Source: Streptomyces sp. SA15 (GTDB taxonomy: Bacteria; Actinomycetota; Actinomycetes; Streptomycetales; Streptomycetaceae). From it: 38,517 nt of DNA. Shown piece by piece: positions 23,908 through 32,469 of the stretch; position 1 is the stretch's first letter; each line of letters opens with the position of its first letter. Where the stretch lies: positions 1 to 38,517 of the forward strand of contig NZ_NTGE01000173.1 of the NCBI RefSeq assembly GCF_002291145.1, given 5' to 3'. The position numbers and the translations under genes were made by a program. A model generated the notes under the pieces. That model was not told the origin of the DNA, ran no database searches, and saw nothing but the letters and a program-made list of their open reading frames with translations.

Positions 23908-23923
23908 CTTGCCTCCGGGCAAG
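23908..23923 (-). terminator. Small hairpin after the lacI-type gene
   Basis: A 6-bp stem (CTTGCC/GGCAAG) with a tetraloop lies four bases beyond the LacI stop in the direction of transcription. It is short but well placed to end the importer operon. Confidence 0.4.
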
Positions 23924-23927
23924 CCGC

Positions 23928-24950
23928 CTACCGCTTGGGCGCGGATTGCTCCCCCGAGCCCCGGACGATCAGCCGGGTGGGAACGGTGATGGTGCGAGCC
24001 CGGGAGCGGTCGCCGTCGAGCCGGGCCAGGGCGGTGGCCGCGGCGCTGCGGCCGAGTTCTTCGGGGTCCTGCGCGACGACGGTCAGGGCCGGTTCCAGTG
24101 CCTCGGCGAGTGATACGTCGTCGAAGGCGACGACTGCTACGTCCTTGCGCTTGCTGCGCGCGAGTTCGGCGACGATGCCGAGCGCCGTGATGTTGTTTCC
24201 GGCGAACAGGGCGGTGGGGGGATCGGCCAGTTCGAGGAGTTGGGCGGTCACGGCCTCGGCGCCTGGCTGGTCGTGGGCGTTGGCGACGAGCGAGCGGTCG
24301 TAGGGGATGTCGGCTTCTTGGAGGGCCGCGCGGTATCCGGCAAGGCGTTCGCGGCGGGTGTAGAGCTTGACGGGCAGGTCGCCGACGAATCCGATGCGGC
24401 GGTGCCCGTGGGCGATCAGGTGGGCGACACCGTCATGGGCCCCCGCACGGTTGGAGCTGACGATGCTGTCCGTGGACAGGCCGACTCCTGGTCGGTCGAG
24501 GAAGACGATGGGCAGCCCCGCCGTGCGGTGCGACTTGAGGTGGGAGTGGTCGGCGCCGACGGACGGCACGACGACCAGGATGCTGACGCGCCGGGCGAGG
24601 AACTTGTCCGTCAGGGCGCGTTCGCGGTCGGGGTCGTCCGCGGAGGAGCCCATGAGCAGGGTCAGTCCGCGTTCGCCGACCGTGTCCTCTATGGCGCGGG
24701 CCACGGCTCCGAAGAAGGGGTTGGCGAGGTCGGGGATGACCAGGCCGATGGTGGTGTCCGGGCCGCCGACGCGGATGTTGCGGGCCATGAGGTTCGGCTG
24801 GAAGCCGAGCTTGGCCACCGCGGCGAGTACCTGTTCCCGCGTCTGCGTCGAGACGGGTCCGTCCTCGTTGAGGACACGGGAGACCGTCTTGGCGCTGACA
24901 CCTACTTCTCGGGCGACGTCGGCCAAGGTGGGGCGGCGGCTCGCTGCCAT
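23928..24950 (-). CDS. LacI family repressor of the fructan locus
   Basis: This 340-residue protein starts at ATG 24950; an in-frame upstream start is possible, but its 19 extra residues are low-complexity. The HTH is PTLADVAREVGVSAKTVSRV with the hinge helix ending NLMARNIRVGG. It is followed by a periplasmic-binding-protein-like effector domain (TTIGLVIPDLANPFFGAVAR, GHRRIGFVGD, TALFAGNN, VAVVAFDD). It is the last gene of the binding protein-permease-ATPase operon. The double 12-bp palindromes at 28148-28177 and 32440-32469 are in the style of LacI operators and are its likely targets. Fructose or a fructose phosphate is the probable inducer. Confidence 0.92.
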   Translation of the reverse strand: MAASRRPTLADVAREVGVSAKTVSRVLNEDGPVSTQTREQVLAAVAKLGFQPNLMARNIRVGGPDTTIGLVIPDLANPFFGAVARAIEDTVGERGLTLLMGSSADDPDRERALTDKFLARRVSILVVVPSVGADHSHLKSHRTAGLPIVFLDRPGVGLSTDSIVSSNRAGAHDGVAHLIAHGHRRIGFVGDLPVKLYTRRERLAGYRAALQEADIPYDRSLVANAHDQPGAEAVTAQLLELADPPTALFAGNNITALGIVAELARSKRKDVAVVAFDDVSLAEALEPALTVVAQDPEELGRSAAATALARLDGDRSRARTITVPTRLIVRGSGEQSAPKR

Positions 24951-25026
24951 GGAGGAAACCGTCTCCTGGGTGCTCTCGGGTTCCGGCCGCGGCCTCGGCC
25001 GGAACATGCGGGAGCGGGTTGCGCTG

Positions 25027-25863
25027 TCAGGTGGCCTGTACTCCGGCGGCCTTCGCGGCCTCGGAATCCGCTACGACAGTATCTCCGGCCTCGTCGATGC
25101 TGAGCGCGCCGGTCATGATGGCGACGACCTCGGCCATGGAGTAGTCGGAGGGCTTGATCACGGCGGCGCGCCGACCCAGCCGGTGGACGTGGATCCGGTC
25201 GGCGATCTCGAAGACGTGCGGCATGTTGTGGCTGATCAGGACCACCGGCATGCCCTTGTCGCGGACGCGGCGGATGAGGTCCAGGACCTGTCCGGACTCC
25301 TTGACGCCGAGGGCGGCGGTGGGCTCGTCCATGACGACGACGGAGCGGGCCCAGGCGACGGCGCGGGCGACCGCGACGGCCTGCCGCTGTCCCCCGGAGA
25401 GGGTCTCGACCGCCTGCGTGAGCGAGCGCAGGCCGATCTTCAGGTCGGCCATGTGCTCGGCGGCCTCCTGGCGCATGCGCTTCTTGTCGAGCATGCGGAA
25501 GGCGCTGCCGAGGATGCCGGGGCGCCGCAGCTCGCGGCCGAGGAACATGTTCGAGGCGATGTCCATGGAGGCGGCCACAGCAAGGTCCTGGTACACCGTC
25601 TCGATGCCGTGGGCGCGGGCGCTCTGCGGTCCGGAGAAGGTGATGCGTTCGCCGCCCAGGCGTATCTCGCCCGCGTCGGGGGTCACCGCGCCGGTGAGGG
25701 CCTTGATGAGGCTGGTCTTGCCGGCGCCGTTGTCGCCGATGACGGCGAGGACCTCGCCGGGCATCAGGTCGAAGTCGGCGCCGTCGATGGCGGTGACCTG
25801 GCCGTACCGCTTCACCAGGCCACGGGCCTGCAGGACAGGGGTGGGGGTGCCGGTGGCGGTCAT
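25027..25863 (-). CDS. Sugar ABC transporter ATP-binding protein (FrcA-type)
   Basis: This 278-residue single-domain ATPase has Walker A GDNGAGKTS (43-51), Q-loop TVYQDLAVAASMDI, signature LSGGQRQAVAVARA, Walker B VVVMDEPTAAL and switch His in LISHNMPHVFEIADR. RbsA-type ATPases usually have two such domains (about 500 residues); a single one fits the FrcA fructose type. The ATG overlaps the permease stop (ATGA). It powers the importer made by its neighbours on the inner membrane face. Confidence 0.92.
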   Translation of the reverse strand: MTATGTPTPVLQARGLVKRYGQVTAIDGADFDLMPGEVLAVIGDNGAGKTSLIKALTGAVTPDAGEIRLGGERITFSGPQSARAHGIETVYQDLAVAASMDIASNMFLGRELRRPGILGSAFRMLDKKRMRQEAAEHMADLKIGLRSLTQAVETLSGGQRQAVAVARAVAWARSVVVMDEPTAALGVKESGQVLDLIRRVRDKGMPVVLISHNMPHVFEIADRIHVHRLGRRAAVIKPSDYSMAEVVAIMTGALSIDEAGDTVVADSEAAKAAGVQAT

Positions 25864-26873
25864 CGGGCCTTCTTCCGGGAGATCTGGTCGACGGTCACCG
25901 CGAGGATCACCAGGACGCCGGTGATCAGGGTCTGGTAGATGGAGGCGACGCCCATGAGCTGCAGACCGTTGCGGAAGACGCCGACGATGAGGACGCCGAT
26001 GAAGGTGCCCAGGACCGAGCCGCGGCCGCCGAAGAGGCTGGTGCCGCCGAGGACCACGGCCGTGATGCTGTCCAGGTTGTCGGTCTGCCCGGCCTGCGGG
26101 TCGCCGACGCCGGTGCGGGAGATGAGCAGCAGGGCGGCGATGCCGTACAGGATGCCGGCCACGGTGTAGACGCCGATGGTCAGTCGGGAGGTGCGGATGC
26201 CGTTCAGCCGGGCCGCTTCCGGGCTGTTGCCCAGGGCGTAGACGTGCCGGCCCCAACTGGTGCTGCTCAGTGCGTACGCGAGGAGGAGGAACAGGGCGAT
26301 GGTGACCAGCGAGCCGTACGTGATGTCGGTGTTGCCGAGCGGGAAGGTCTGCCCGAGCGCCGTCAGCGGGCCCGGCAGGTTGGTGACGGTCTGCTCCTCG
26401 GAGTAGATGTGGGTCAGCGCGAACGCCACGTTCAACATGCCGAGGGTGACGATGAACGGCGGCAGCGGGATCTTCTGCACCAGCGCCCCGTTGAGCAGGC
26501 CGAAGCCGCCGCAGACGACCAGGCCCAACGCGATCGCGACCAGCGGAGGCAGGGAGCCCTCGGCCGCCATCTTGGCGATCACGATGCTGCCGAACGCCAT
26601 CACCGCGCCGCACGACAGGTCGATGCCGGCGGTGAGGATGATCAGGGTCTGCCCGATGGCGAGGGTGCCGACGACCATGACCTGCTGCACGATCAGCGAG
26701 AAGTTCCCGCCCGTGAGGAACTGGTCGGTCGAGACGGAGAAGAAGACACACGCCAGGAGGAGGGCGGCCAGTGGTCCGGTGGTCGGTTGCGTGAGCAGTC
26801 TGCGGACCGTGGTCGGTGCTTTGAGCTCGGCGTACGGCGTGGACGTGGACGGTGGCGTGGACGTGGCAGTCAT
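25860..26873 (-). CDS. Sugar ABC transporter permease (RbsC/FrcC-type)
   Basis: This 337-residue integral membrane protein has about 8-10 helices. Family marks are ILTAGIDLSCGAVMAFGSIV, PPFIVTLGMLNVAFALTHIY, GRHVYALGNSPEAARLNGIR and LGGTSLFGGRGSVLGTFIGV. AAGGA lies about seven bases upstream of the ATG, and that site sits within a 21-bp tandem duplication (26875-26916) that makes a second copy of it. With the binding protein and ATPase it makes a ribose/fructose-class importer; the context with a fructan hydrolase and a sugar kinase points to fructose. Confidence 0.92.
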   Translation of the reverse strand: MTATSTPPSTSTPYAELKAPTTVRRLLTQPTTGPLAALLLACVFFSVSTDQFLTGGNFSLIVQQVMVVGTLAIGQTLIILTAGIDLSCGAVMAFGSIVIAKMAAEGSLPPLVAIALGLVVCGGFGLLNGALVQKIPLPPFIVTLGMLNVAFALTHIYSEEQTVTNLPGPLTALGQTFPLGNTDITYGSLVTIALFLLLAYALSSTSWGRHVYALGNSPEAARLNGIRTSRLTIGVYTVAGILYGIAALLLISRTGVGDPQAGQTDNLDSITAVVLGGTSLFGGRGSVLGTFIGVLIVGVFRNGLQLMGVASIYQTLITGVLVILAVTVDQISRKKAR

Positions 26874-26874
26874 G

Positions 26875-26916
26875 CGAAGTCCTTGTCGGAAGACACGAAG
26901 TCCTTGTCGGAAGACA
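26875..26916. repeat. 21-bp tandem duplication carrying the permease ribosome binding site
   Basis: Two exact 21-base copies (26875-26895 and 26896-26916) lie directly upstream of the permease start. Each contains TCCTTGTC, so the minus-strand message has two ACAAGGACTTCG blocks. They are followed by a 10-base duplication TCCTGGTCAG at 26921-26940. Confidence 0.85.
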
Positions 26917-26966
26917 TAAGTCCTGGTCAGTCCTGGTCAGTCGTTGTCGGACGGCAAGAGGACGAG

Positions 26967-27008
26967 GGGGCGGCCGTCCCCGGTCGGGGAGGAGGGGCCG
27001 GCCGCCCC
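26967..27008 (-). terminator. Nested hairpin between binding-protein and permease genes (attenuator)
   Basis: An outer 10-bp stem (GGGGCGGCCG/CGGCCGCCCC) encloses an inner 6-bp stem TCCCCG-GT-CGGGGA (26977-26990). It stands in the 199-base gap between the binding-protein stop and the permease start. Such structures usually keep binding-protein mRNA more abundant than permease mRNA. Confidence 0.6.
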
Positions 27009-27072
27009 GCTGAGGGGTTTCGAACGGCGGCGGCTACGGCGGTAGCTACGGCGGCAGTTGGACGTCGGCGGC

Positions 27073-28089
27073 TCAGCCCCAGCAGTTCTCCAGGCCATAG
27101 GCGGTGTCCTTGGACGTGACGCCGTCCTGCGCCTTGTCGGTGATCAGGGTGACGCCGGTGTCGGTGTAACCCGACGCCTTCTTGCCGTCCTTGGCGTACG
27201 TCGCGACGGCCTTGACGCCCTCGGCGGCCATCTTCAACGGGTACTGCTGCGAGGTCGCGGCGATCTTGCCGTCCTTGACGGCCTGGGTGCCGGTGCAGCC
27301 GCCGTCGACGGAGACGATCAGGACGTCCTTCTCCCGGCCCTTGGCCTTCAGTGCGGTGTACGCGCCCAGCGCGGCCGGCTCGTTGATGGTGTAGACGACG
27401 TTGATGTCGGGCGCCTTCTGCAGGCAGTTCTCCATCGCGGTCTGGCCCTTGGCCTGGTCGCCGCCGGTGTCCTGGGCACAGGCGACGTCCTTGTCGGTGG
27501 CACCGAAGCCCTTCAGGAAACCGTTGTGCCGCTGGACGCCGACGGAGACGCCCGGCGCGAGGTCGAGGGTGGCTATCTTCGCCGACTTGCCCTTCATGGC
27601 GGCCTTGGCGTACTGGCCGATCAGCTCGCCCGCCTTGAGGTTGTCGGTGGCGAAGAGGGCGTCGACCGCACTTTCCGGGTCGGTCGGGGTGTCCAGGGCG
27701 ATGACCAGAACGCCCTTGGCCTTCGCCTTCTCGATCGCCGGAACGATCGCCTTGGAGTCGCTCGGCGTGATCAGAATGCCCTTCACCCCGGCGGCGACCA
27801 TGTTCTCGACGGCGGTGACCTGACCGGCGTTGTCCCCGTCGAACTTGCCCGCCGCGGTGGACAGTTCGACACCGTTCTCCTTGGCGGCCTTCTCCGCGCC
27901 CTCCTTCATCTTCACGAAGAACGGGTTGGTGTCGGTCTTGGTGATCAGACCGACCTTGACGCTGCCCGATCCGGTGCTGGCGGTGCCCGATCCGGATCCG
28001 GATCCACAGGCGGTCAGGGCGAGGCCTGCGACACCCGTGCAGGCAGCGGCTCTGAGCAAGGAGGAGGGCAGACGAGAGATGCGTGACAT
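27073..28089 (-). CDS. Sugar ABC transporter substrate-binding lipoprotein (FrcB-type)
   Basis: This 338-residue protein starts at ATG 28089, with AGGAG six bases upstream. The signal peptide ends in a lipobox LALTAC (Cys about 28), followed by a Gly/Ser linker. The mature fold is a periplasmic binding protein of the ribose/fructose type (KVGLITKTDTNPFFVKMKEG, ENMVAAGVKGILITPSDSKA, VLVIALDTPTD, VSVGVQRHNGFLKGF, VYTINEPAALGAYTALKAKG). It is the first gene of the importer operon and sits 59 bases downstream of the double operator. It probably binds fructose released outside by the GH32 enzyme. Confidence 0.92.
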   Translation of the reverse strand: MSRISRLPSSLLRAAACTGVAGLALTACGSGSGSGTASTGSGSVKVGLITKTDTNPFFVKMKEGAEKAAKENGVELSTAAGKFDGDNAGQVTAVENMVAAGVKGILITPSDSKAIVPAIEKAKAKGVLVIALDTPTDPESAVDALFATDNLKAGELIGQYAKAAMKGKSAKIATLDLAPGVSVGVQRHNGFLKGFGATDKDVACAQDTGGDQAKGQTAMENCLQKAPDINVVYTINEPAALGAYTALKAKGREKDVLIVSVDGGCTGTQAVKDGKIAATSQQYPLKMAAEGVKAVATYAKDGKKASGYTDTGVTLITDKAQDGVTSKDTAYGLENCWG

Positions 28090-28147
28090 GAACAACTCCT
28101 GCGGGATCGCGGGCGAGCGGCCGGCATCGGGGCATGCCGTCCCGAGG

Positions 28148-28177
28148 TGTCATCGATGACTTATGTCATCGTTGACA
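28148..28177. promoter_or_regulatory. Double LacI-type operator, site A (importer/kinase)
   Basis: GTCATCGATGAC (28149-28160, perfect palindrome) and GTCATCGTTGAC (28165-28176) are separated by TTAT. The same two-palindrome arrangement with the same TTAT spacer is found at 32440-32469 before the GH32 gene. The site lies between the divergent binding-protein and kinase genes and may control both. Confidence 0.8.
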
Positions 28178-28335
28178 CTGCTTGGCGAGGATGATGGACT
28201 CCGGTCCCCGGCAACGTCAATGCCTTGCACTCGTCACAAATCGGCAACGCCCGGGGCCGTCGCCCGCCCGAAACCGTTCAACGGCTGCCCGCGACGTGCC
28301 CGTTTCCGCCCACGCGTTCCAAGAAAAGAGCAGCC

Positions 28336-29298
28336 ATGAACCCGCGTCAGATCACCGTCCTGGGAGAGTGCGTCGCGGACGCGTTCACCGCACCCGTGAG
28401 TGCCCGGAACGAACTCGCCCTGCGCGTGCTGCCCGGTGGCGGACCCGCGAACACGGCGGTGGCCCTGGCCAGGCTGGGCACCCCGGCCCGCTTCCTCGCG
28501 CGGCTGTCGGGCGACGTGTTCGGCCGCCTCTTCCGGGCCCACCTGGAGGCATCCGGCGTGGACCTGTCGCACGCCGTCCAGGCCGCTGAGCCCAGCACGC
28601 TGGCCGTGGCCGAGCTGGACACTCAGGGCCAGGCCACGTTCTCCTTCCACGCGCAGGCCACCGCCGACTGGCAGTGGACGAGCGCGGAACTGACCGGCGT
28701 GGACCTGGCCGACACCGCCTGTGTGCACACCGGGTCACTGGCCCTGGTCAAGGAACCCGGGGCGGTGGTGGTGGAGGACTTCCTGGCAGCGGCCGCGCCT
28801 CGGGCCACCATCAGCATCGATCCCAACGTCCGCCCGCTCCTGGTGGATCCCGAGGTCTACCGCGCCCGGCTGGCGCACTGGTGCCGCCTCGCGGATGTGC
28901 TGCGGCTGAGCGAGGACGACCTGGATCTCCTGCTGCCCGGGACGCCGCCCGAGCAGGCGTGCGACACCTGGCATGAGGCGGGGGCGCGGCTCGTCGTGAT
29001 CACGCGCGGCGCCGACGGCGCCCTGGCCTCGCTCGACGGGGAGCGGGTGCGGGTGCCCGCGGTGGCGACGCAGGTCGTCGACACGGTCGGTGCGGGGGAC
29101 TCCTTCACCGCCGGACTGCTGCACCACCTCGGCACCCGCGGACTCCTCGGCGGCAGGTTGACGGACCTGCGTATCGACGATGTCGAGGCAGCCTGCCTGT
29201 TCGCCACGAAGGTCGCGGCCCTGACCTGCTCGGTTGCCGGCCCGAACCCGCCGTGGCAGGACCGGTTGGCGCAGTCGGCGATCGCTGCCGACGCCTGA
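28336..29298 (+). CDS. PfkB family carbohydrate kinase (probable fructokinase)
   Basis: This 320-residue kinase starts at ATG 28336, with an AAGAG in front; the frame is open upstream but lacks family similarity. PfkB signature 1 is PGGGPANTAVALARLG (33-48) and signature 2 is DTVGAGDSF (249-257) with catalytic base Asp255. ISIDPNVRP (159-167) and VVITRGADGA are also typical. It phosphorylates a sugar with ATP in the cytoplasm; fructose is the likely substrate because it is flanked by the fructose-type importer and the fructan hydrolase. The shared operator region suggests co-regulation by the LacI protein. Confidence 0.88.
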   Translation: MNPRQITVLGECVADAFTAPVSARNELALRVLPGGGPANTAVALARLGTPARFLARLSGDVFGRLFRAHLEASGVDLSHAVQAAEPSTLAVAELDTQGQATFSFHAQATADWQWTSAELTGVDLADTACVHTGSLALVKEPGAVVVEDFLAAAAPRATISIDPNVRPLLVDPEVYRARLAHWCRLADVLRLSEDDLDLLLPGTPPEQACDTWHEAGARLVVITRGADGALASLDGERVRVPAVATQVVDTVGAGDSFTAGLLHHLGTRGLLGGRLTDLRIDDVEAACLFATKVAALTCSVAGPNPPWQDRLAQSAIAADA

Positions 29299-29350
29299 AG
29301 GACCGTACGTCGACCACCTCGACTCCACCTACTGACAAGGACCCGAAACC

Positions 29351-29653
29351 ATGACGAAAACCCTGCTCGCCGAGTTCACCGCCCGAGAGGGAGCGGAGGA
29401 CGAGGTCGCCCGCCTGATCCGGGACTACGCCCTGAAGGTGCGGGAAGAGGAAGGCAACCTGGCCTTCGACGTCTACACCAAGGCGGCCGACCCGCGCGCC
29501 TACTGGATCTTCGAGGTCTACCGGGACGAGGACGCCTTCAAGGCACACCTGGACGCCCCGTACGGCGCCCCGTTCAACGCCGCCCTCACCCCGCTGATCG
29601 AGGAGGACGCCTCCGTACTGACGTTCCTCGACCCGCTGGCCACGCATCCGTGA
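29351..29653 (+). CDS. Antibiotic biosynthesis monooxygenase (ABM/YgiN-like) domain protein
   Basis: This 100-residue protein has AAGGA 10 bases before the ATG. It shows the ferredoxin-like ABM fold: KTLLAEFTAREGAEDEVARL, EEEGNLAFDVYTKAADPRAY, WIFEVYRDEDAFKAHLDAPY. Such proteins are cofactor-free quinol monooxygenases or small-molecule-binding dimers. It follows the kinase by 52 bases and probably shares its transcript. Its role in a sugar locus is not obvious. Confidence 0.88.
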   Translation: MTKTLLAEFTAREGAEDEVARLIRDYALKVREEEGNLAFDVYTKAADPRAYWIFEVYRDEDAFKAHLDAPYGAPFNAALTPLIEEDASVLTFLDPLATHP

Positions 29654-29677
29654 CGTGCGTTGAGCACCGGCGGCGGC

Positions 29678-29722
29678 CCGGAGCTGGAGCGCATGGAGCT
29701 CGAACTGCTGCTCCAGCTCCGG
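29678..29722. terminator. Bidirectional terminator between convergent genes
   Basis: A perfect 13-bp inverted repeat (CCGGAGCTGGAGC and complement) with a 19-base loop lies between the ABM gene stop and the GH32 stop, which face each other. Confidence 0.7.
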
Positions 29723-29768
29723 GGCGACGGGGTTTGTACGGAACTGCTCCGGCGCCCCGCCTCGCTGG

Positions 29769-32327
29769 TCACCGCCAGATGGACCTCAGCCGCCACGCCT
29801 GCATGTGGTCGAGGGTGGCGGTGCCGCCTTCCGCGAAGACCTCGACGCCGGTGCTGGAGGGGTCGGGGAAGATCTGGTCGGTGATCACCGCTTCGCCGCT
29901 GCCGCCGAAGACCTCGACGGACGACCAGTCGACGAGGATGCGCAGCTTGACCTTGCCGTTCTTGGCCTTCAGGGGTGCGGTCTGGACGCCGGGGAAGGTG
30001 CTGTTGAAGTCCCCGGCACCGGAGCGGGTGCGGTCGACGTACAGCTCCTGTGTCGTGGTGTCGTAGCCGATGACGGTCTCCTCGCCGCCCGCGCCGGTGC
30101 GGACCTTCAGGCCGAAGCGTTCGGCGTCCTTGAGGGAGAACGTCGCCTCGATGTCGAGTGCCTTGCCCTCGGCCGTGGGACCGATCAGGGGCTTGGAGGT
30201 GCTCTTGACGGTGACGTCGGACGCCGTCGCCGGGCGCTCCTCCCGGAGGGACTCCAGGCTGCCCACCGGCTTGCTGGTCAGCCGGATCCGGCCGTCGACG
30301 GTGCGCAGTGCCATTTCCCGGGGAACGCTCTGCGCGCCGCGCCAGGGGGAGGTGGGGACGGAGCCGCCGTAGTCCCAGTTGTTCATCCAGCCGATCATGT
30401 AGCGCTTGCCGCCCGGTGCGTTCTCCCAGGACACCGCCGCGTAGTAGTCCTTGCCGTAGTCGGCCCAGTCGGCGCGCTGCACGACGGACTTGGCGGGCTT
30501 GTCAGCGGCGGTGAACTGGTCGGCCAAGACGTGGCCCCAGCCGGCGGTGTTCATGTCGACGACCTGGATCTGCGCCTTCTTGCCGACGTACGGGCGCATG
30601 TCGAAGGACGCCCAGTCCAGGGTCTCGCTGTCGGTGCCGGTGGCGCTGCGGACGACCTCGCCGTCGACGAGCAGGTTGACGGACGTCTCCTGGGAGACGG
30701 GCGTGGCCTTGGTGTCGGACAACATGATGTGGTCGACGTTGAGGTGGCCCCAGCCACCGGTGTTGTCGTCGACGATCCTTACCTGCGCCTTCTTGCCGGC
30801 TAGGTCGCTGACGTCCCAGGAGGCCCAGTTGAGTGCCTCGGCGTCCTTTCCGGTGGCGCTGCGGACGACTTGGCCGTCCACGAGGAGTTCGACGGCGGTG
30901 GGGTTGGCGGAGCCGGCCGGGTGGTTGCCGCCGCCGATGAGGAAGTTGATGTGCTTCTTGTCGATGGTGAACTCGGGTGAGGTGAGGGTGCCGGTGGTGG
31001 AGTCGCCGTTCAGGAAGGTGTTGGCCAGCCCGTCTCCCAGAAAGCCGGAGACCTGTTGCTGGCCGGGGAGGGTGCCTATGGCCGGTGCGGTGCCGAAGGC
31101 CTCTCCGGTCGCCGTCCAGTCGCCGTAGGTTCCGCCTTCGAAGTCGGCGAGGACCGTGCCTTCGGGCGGAGTCCTGTCCATGACGGTTCCGGCCTCGTGC
31201 GGATGCCGCCCGCCACCGATCTTGAAGTTCAGGTAGGAACTGTCGACGGTGAATTGGGGGGAGGTGAGCGTGCCGGTGGATCCGTCACCTGCGTGGAAGC
31301 TGTTGGCGAGGCCCTTGCCGTCGAAGCCCTCGACAGCCCCCTGCCCGTCCACCGCCCCGGCTGCCGGTCCCTGGCCGAACGCGGTTCCGGTCGTCGTCCA
31401 CTCACCGAAGCCGGCGCCCTCGAAGTCCTGGACGACCTCACCGGTGGGCGGGGTGTAGGTGCCCTTGTCCTCTGCGGTGAACTTCTTGCCGTCGAAGTCG
31501 CCGATGAAGTACTGGGCGGCCGAACCGCCCGCGATACCACCGGGGTTGATGTTGACGACCAGGACCCACTTGATGTTGTTCGGATCCCCGTCCACCGCGA
31601 GGGGGAACAGGTCGGGACACTCCCACACGCCGCCCGTGGCACCGGCCGGTCCGAACTCGCTTTGCAGTTCCCAGTCCTTGAGGTTCTTGGACGAATAGAA
31701 CCGCACCTTGTGCTCGGCGGACAGCGACACCGTCATCAGCCAGCTCTTCGTCGGCGCGTACCACTGGACCTTGGGGTCACGGAAGTTGGTGGAGCCGATG
31801 TCGATCACGGGATTGCCCTGGTACTTGGTCCAGGTGCGGCCTCGGTCGGTGCTGTAGGCGAGCGACTGGGCCTGCTTGCCGCCGTTCTTGTAGGCGCTGG
31901 TGTAGACCGCCACCATGGGCGGGTTCTTCTCCGTGCCGAAGCCGCTTGTGTTGTTCCAGTCGACGACCGCACTGCCCGAGAACACCATCTCCTCGTCGTC
32001 GTGCGACAGGGCGAGCGGCAACTCCTCCCAGTGCACGAGGTCCTTGCTCACCGCGTGCCCCCAGGACATGTCGCCCCACGAGTTGCCGTTCGGGTTGTAC
32101 TGGTAGAAGAGGTGATACTCGCCCTTGTAGTACACGAGGCCGTTGGGGTCGTTCATCCAGTTCTTCTGCGGAGTGAAGTGGAACTGGGGTCTGTAGGTCT
32201 CCGTGTACGTCGGGGTGTCGGCGGCGACGGCCTGCGGGGTGAGCGGGGCTGCCGACAGGGCGCAGACCGTCGCCACCGCCGCCATCAACCGCACGCGGGC
32301 ATGCCGGGATACGCGTACAGAGCTCAT
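29769..32327 (-). CDS. Secreted GH32 levanase/fructanase with nested beta-sandwich inserts
   Basis: This 852-residue enzyme has AAGGAG five bases before the ATG and a signal peptide at about 1-36. The five-bladed propeller shows the three GH32 acidic motifs: WMNDPNG (57-63, nucleophile Asp60), FRDPK (Asp184) and ECPD (acid/base Glu236). After about residue 297 a roughly 310-residue insert interrupts the propeller, which resumes at ADWADYGKDYYAAVSWENAP (619-638). The C-terminal beta-sandwich runs from about 700 and ends in VEVFGGSGEAVIT. The insert holds N-half, N-half, C-half, C-half of one module, as if one copy had inserted inside another. It cleaves levan, inulin or sucrose outside the cell. 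Controlled by operator B, 113 bases upstream. Confidence 0.93.
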   Translation of the reverse strand: MSSVRVSRHARVRLMAAVATVCALSAAPLTPQAVAADTPTYTETYRPQFHFTPQKNWMNDPNGLVYYKGEYHLFYQYNPNGNSWGDMSWGHAVSKDLVHWEELPLALSHDDEEMVFSGSAVVDWNNTSGFGTEKNPPMVAVYTSAYKNGGKQAQSLAYSTDRGRTWTKYQGNPVIDIGSTNFRDPKVQWYAPTKSWLMTVSLSAEHKVRFYSSKNLKDWELQSEFGPAGATGGVWECPDLFPLAVDGDPNNIKWVLVVNINPGGIAGGSAAQYFIGDFDGKKFTAEDKGTYTPPTGEVVQDFEGAGFGEWTTTGTAFGQGPAAGAVDGQGAVEGFDGKGLANSFHAGDGSTGTLTSPQFTVDSSYLNFKIGGGRHPHEAGTVMDRTPPEGTVLADFEGGTYGDWTATGEAFGTAPAIGTLPGQQQVSGFLGDGLANTFLNGDSTTGTLTSPEFTIDKKHINFLIGGGNHPAGSANPTAVELLVDGQVVRSATGKDAEALNWASWDVSDLAGKKAQVRIVDDNTGGWGHLNVDHIMLSDTKATPVSQETSVNLLVDGEVVRSATGTDSETLDWASFDMRPYVGKKAQIQVVDMNTAGWGHVLADQFTAADKPAKSVVQRADWADYGKDYYAAVSWENAPGGKRYMIGWMNNWDYGGSVPTSPWRGAQSVPREMALRTVDGRIRLTSKPVGSLESLREERPATASDVTVKSTSKPLIGPTAEGKALDIEATFSLKDAERFGLKVRTGAGGEETVIGYDTTTQELYVDRTRSGAGDFNSTFPGVQTAPLKAKNGKVKLRILVDWSSVEVFGGSGEAVITDQIFPDPSSTGVEVFAEGGTATLDHMQAWRLRSIWR

Positions 32328-32439
32328 GGTGTCTCCTTGTCCCGCGGCCGTCCGCGCAGCGGTGACTGCGGCCCCGGCGCGGACGGACCGAAAAGTGACA
32401 CCCCAGGCCGACGCCGACGTCCACGCCGTCGACCAGGGG

Positions 32440-32469
32440 TGTCATCGTTGACTTATGTCAGCGATGACA
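32440..32469. promoter_or_regulatory. Double LacI-type operator, site B (GH32 gene)
   Basis: GTCATCGTTGAC (32441-32452) and GTCAGCGATGAC (32457-32468) are separated by TTAT. The 30-base site matches site A at 28148-28177 except for a few bases within the half sites. The rest of the 32328-32655 gap holds no gene, only the 13-bp repeats at 32630-32655. Confidence 0.8.
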
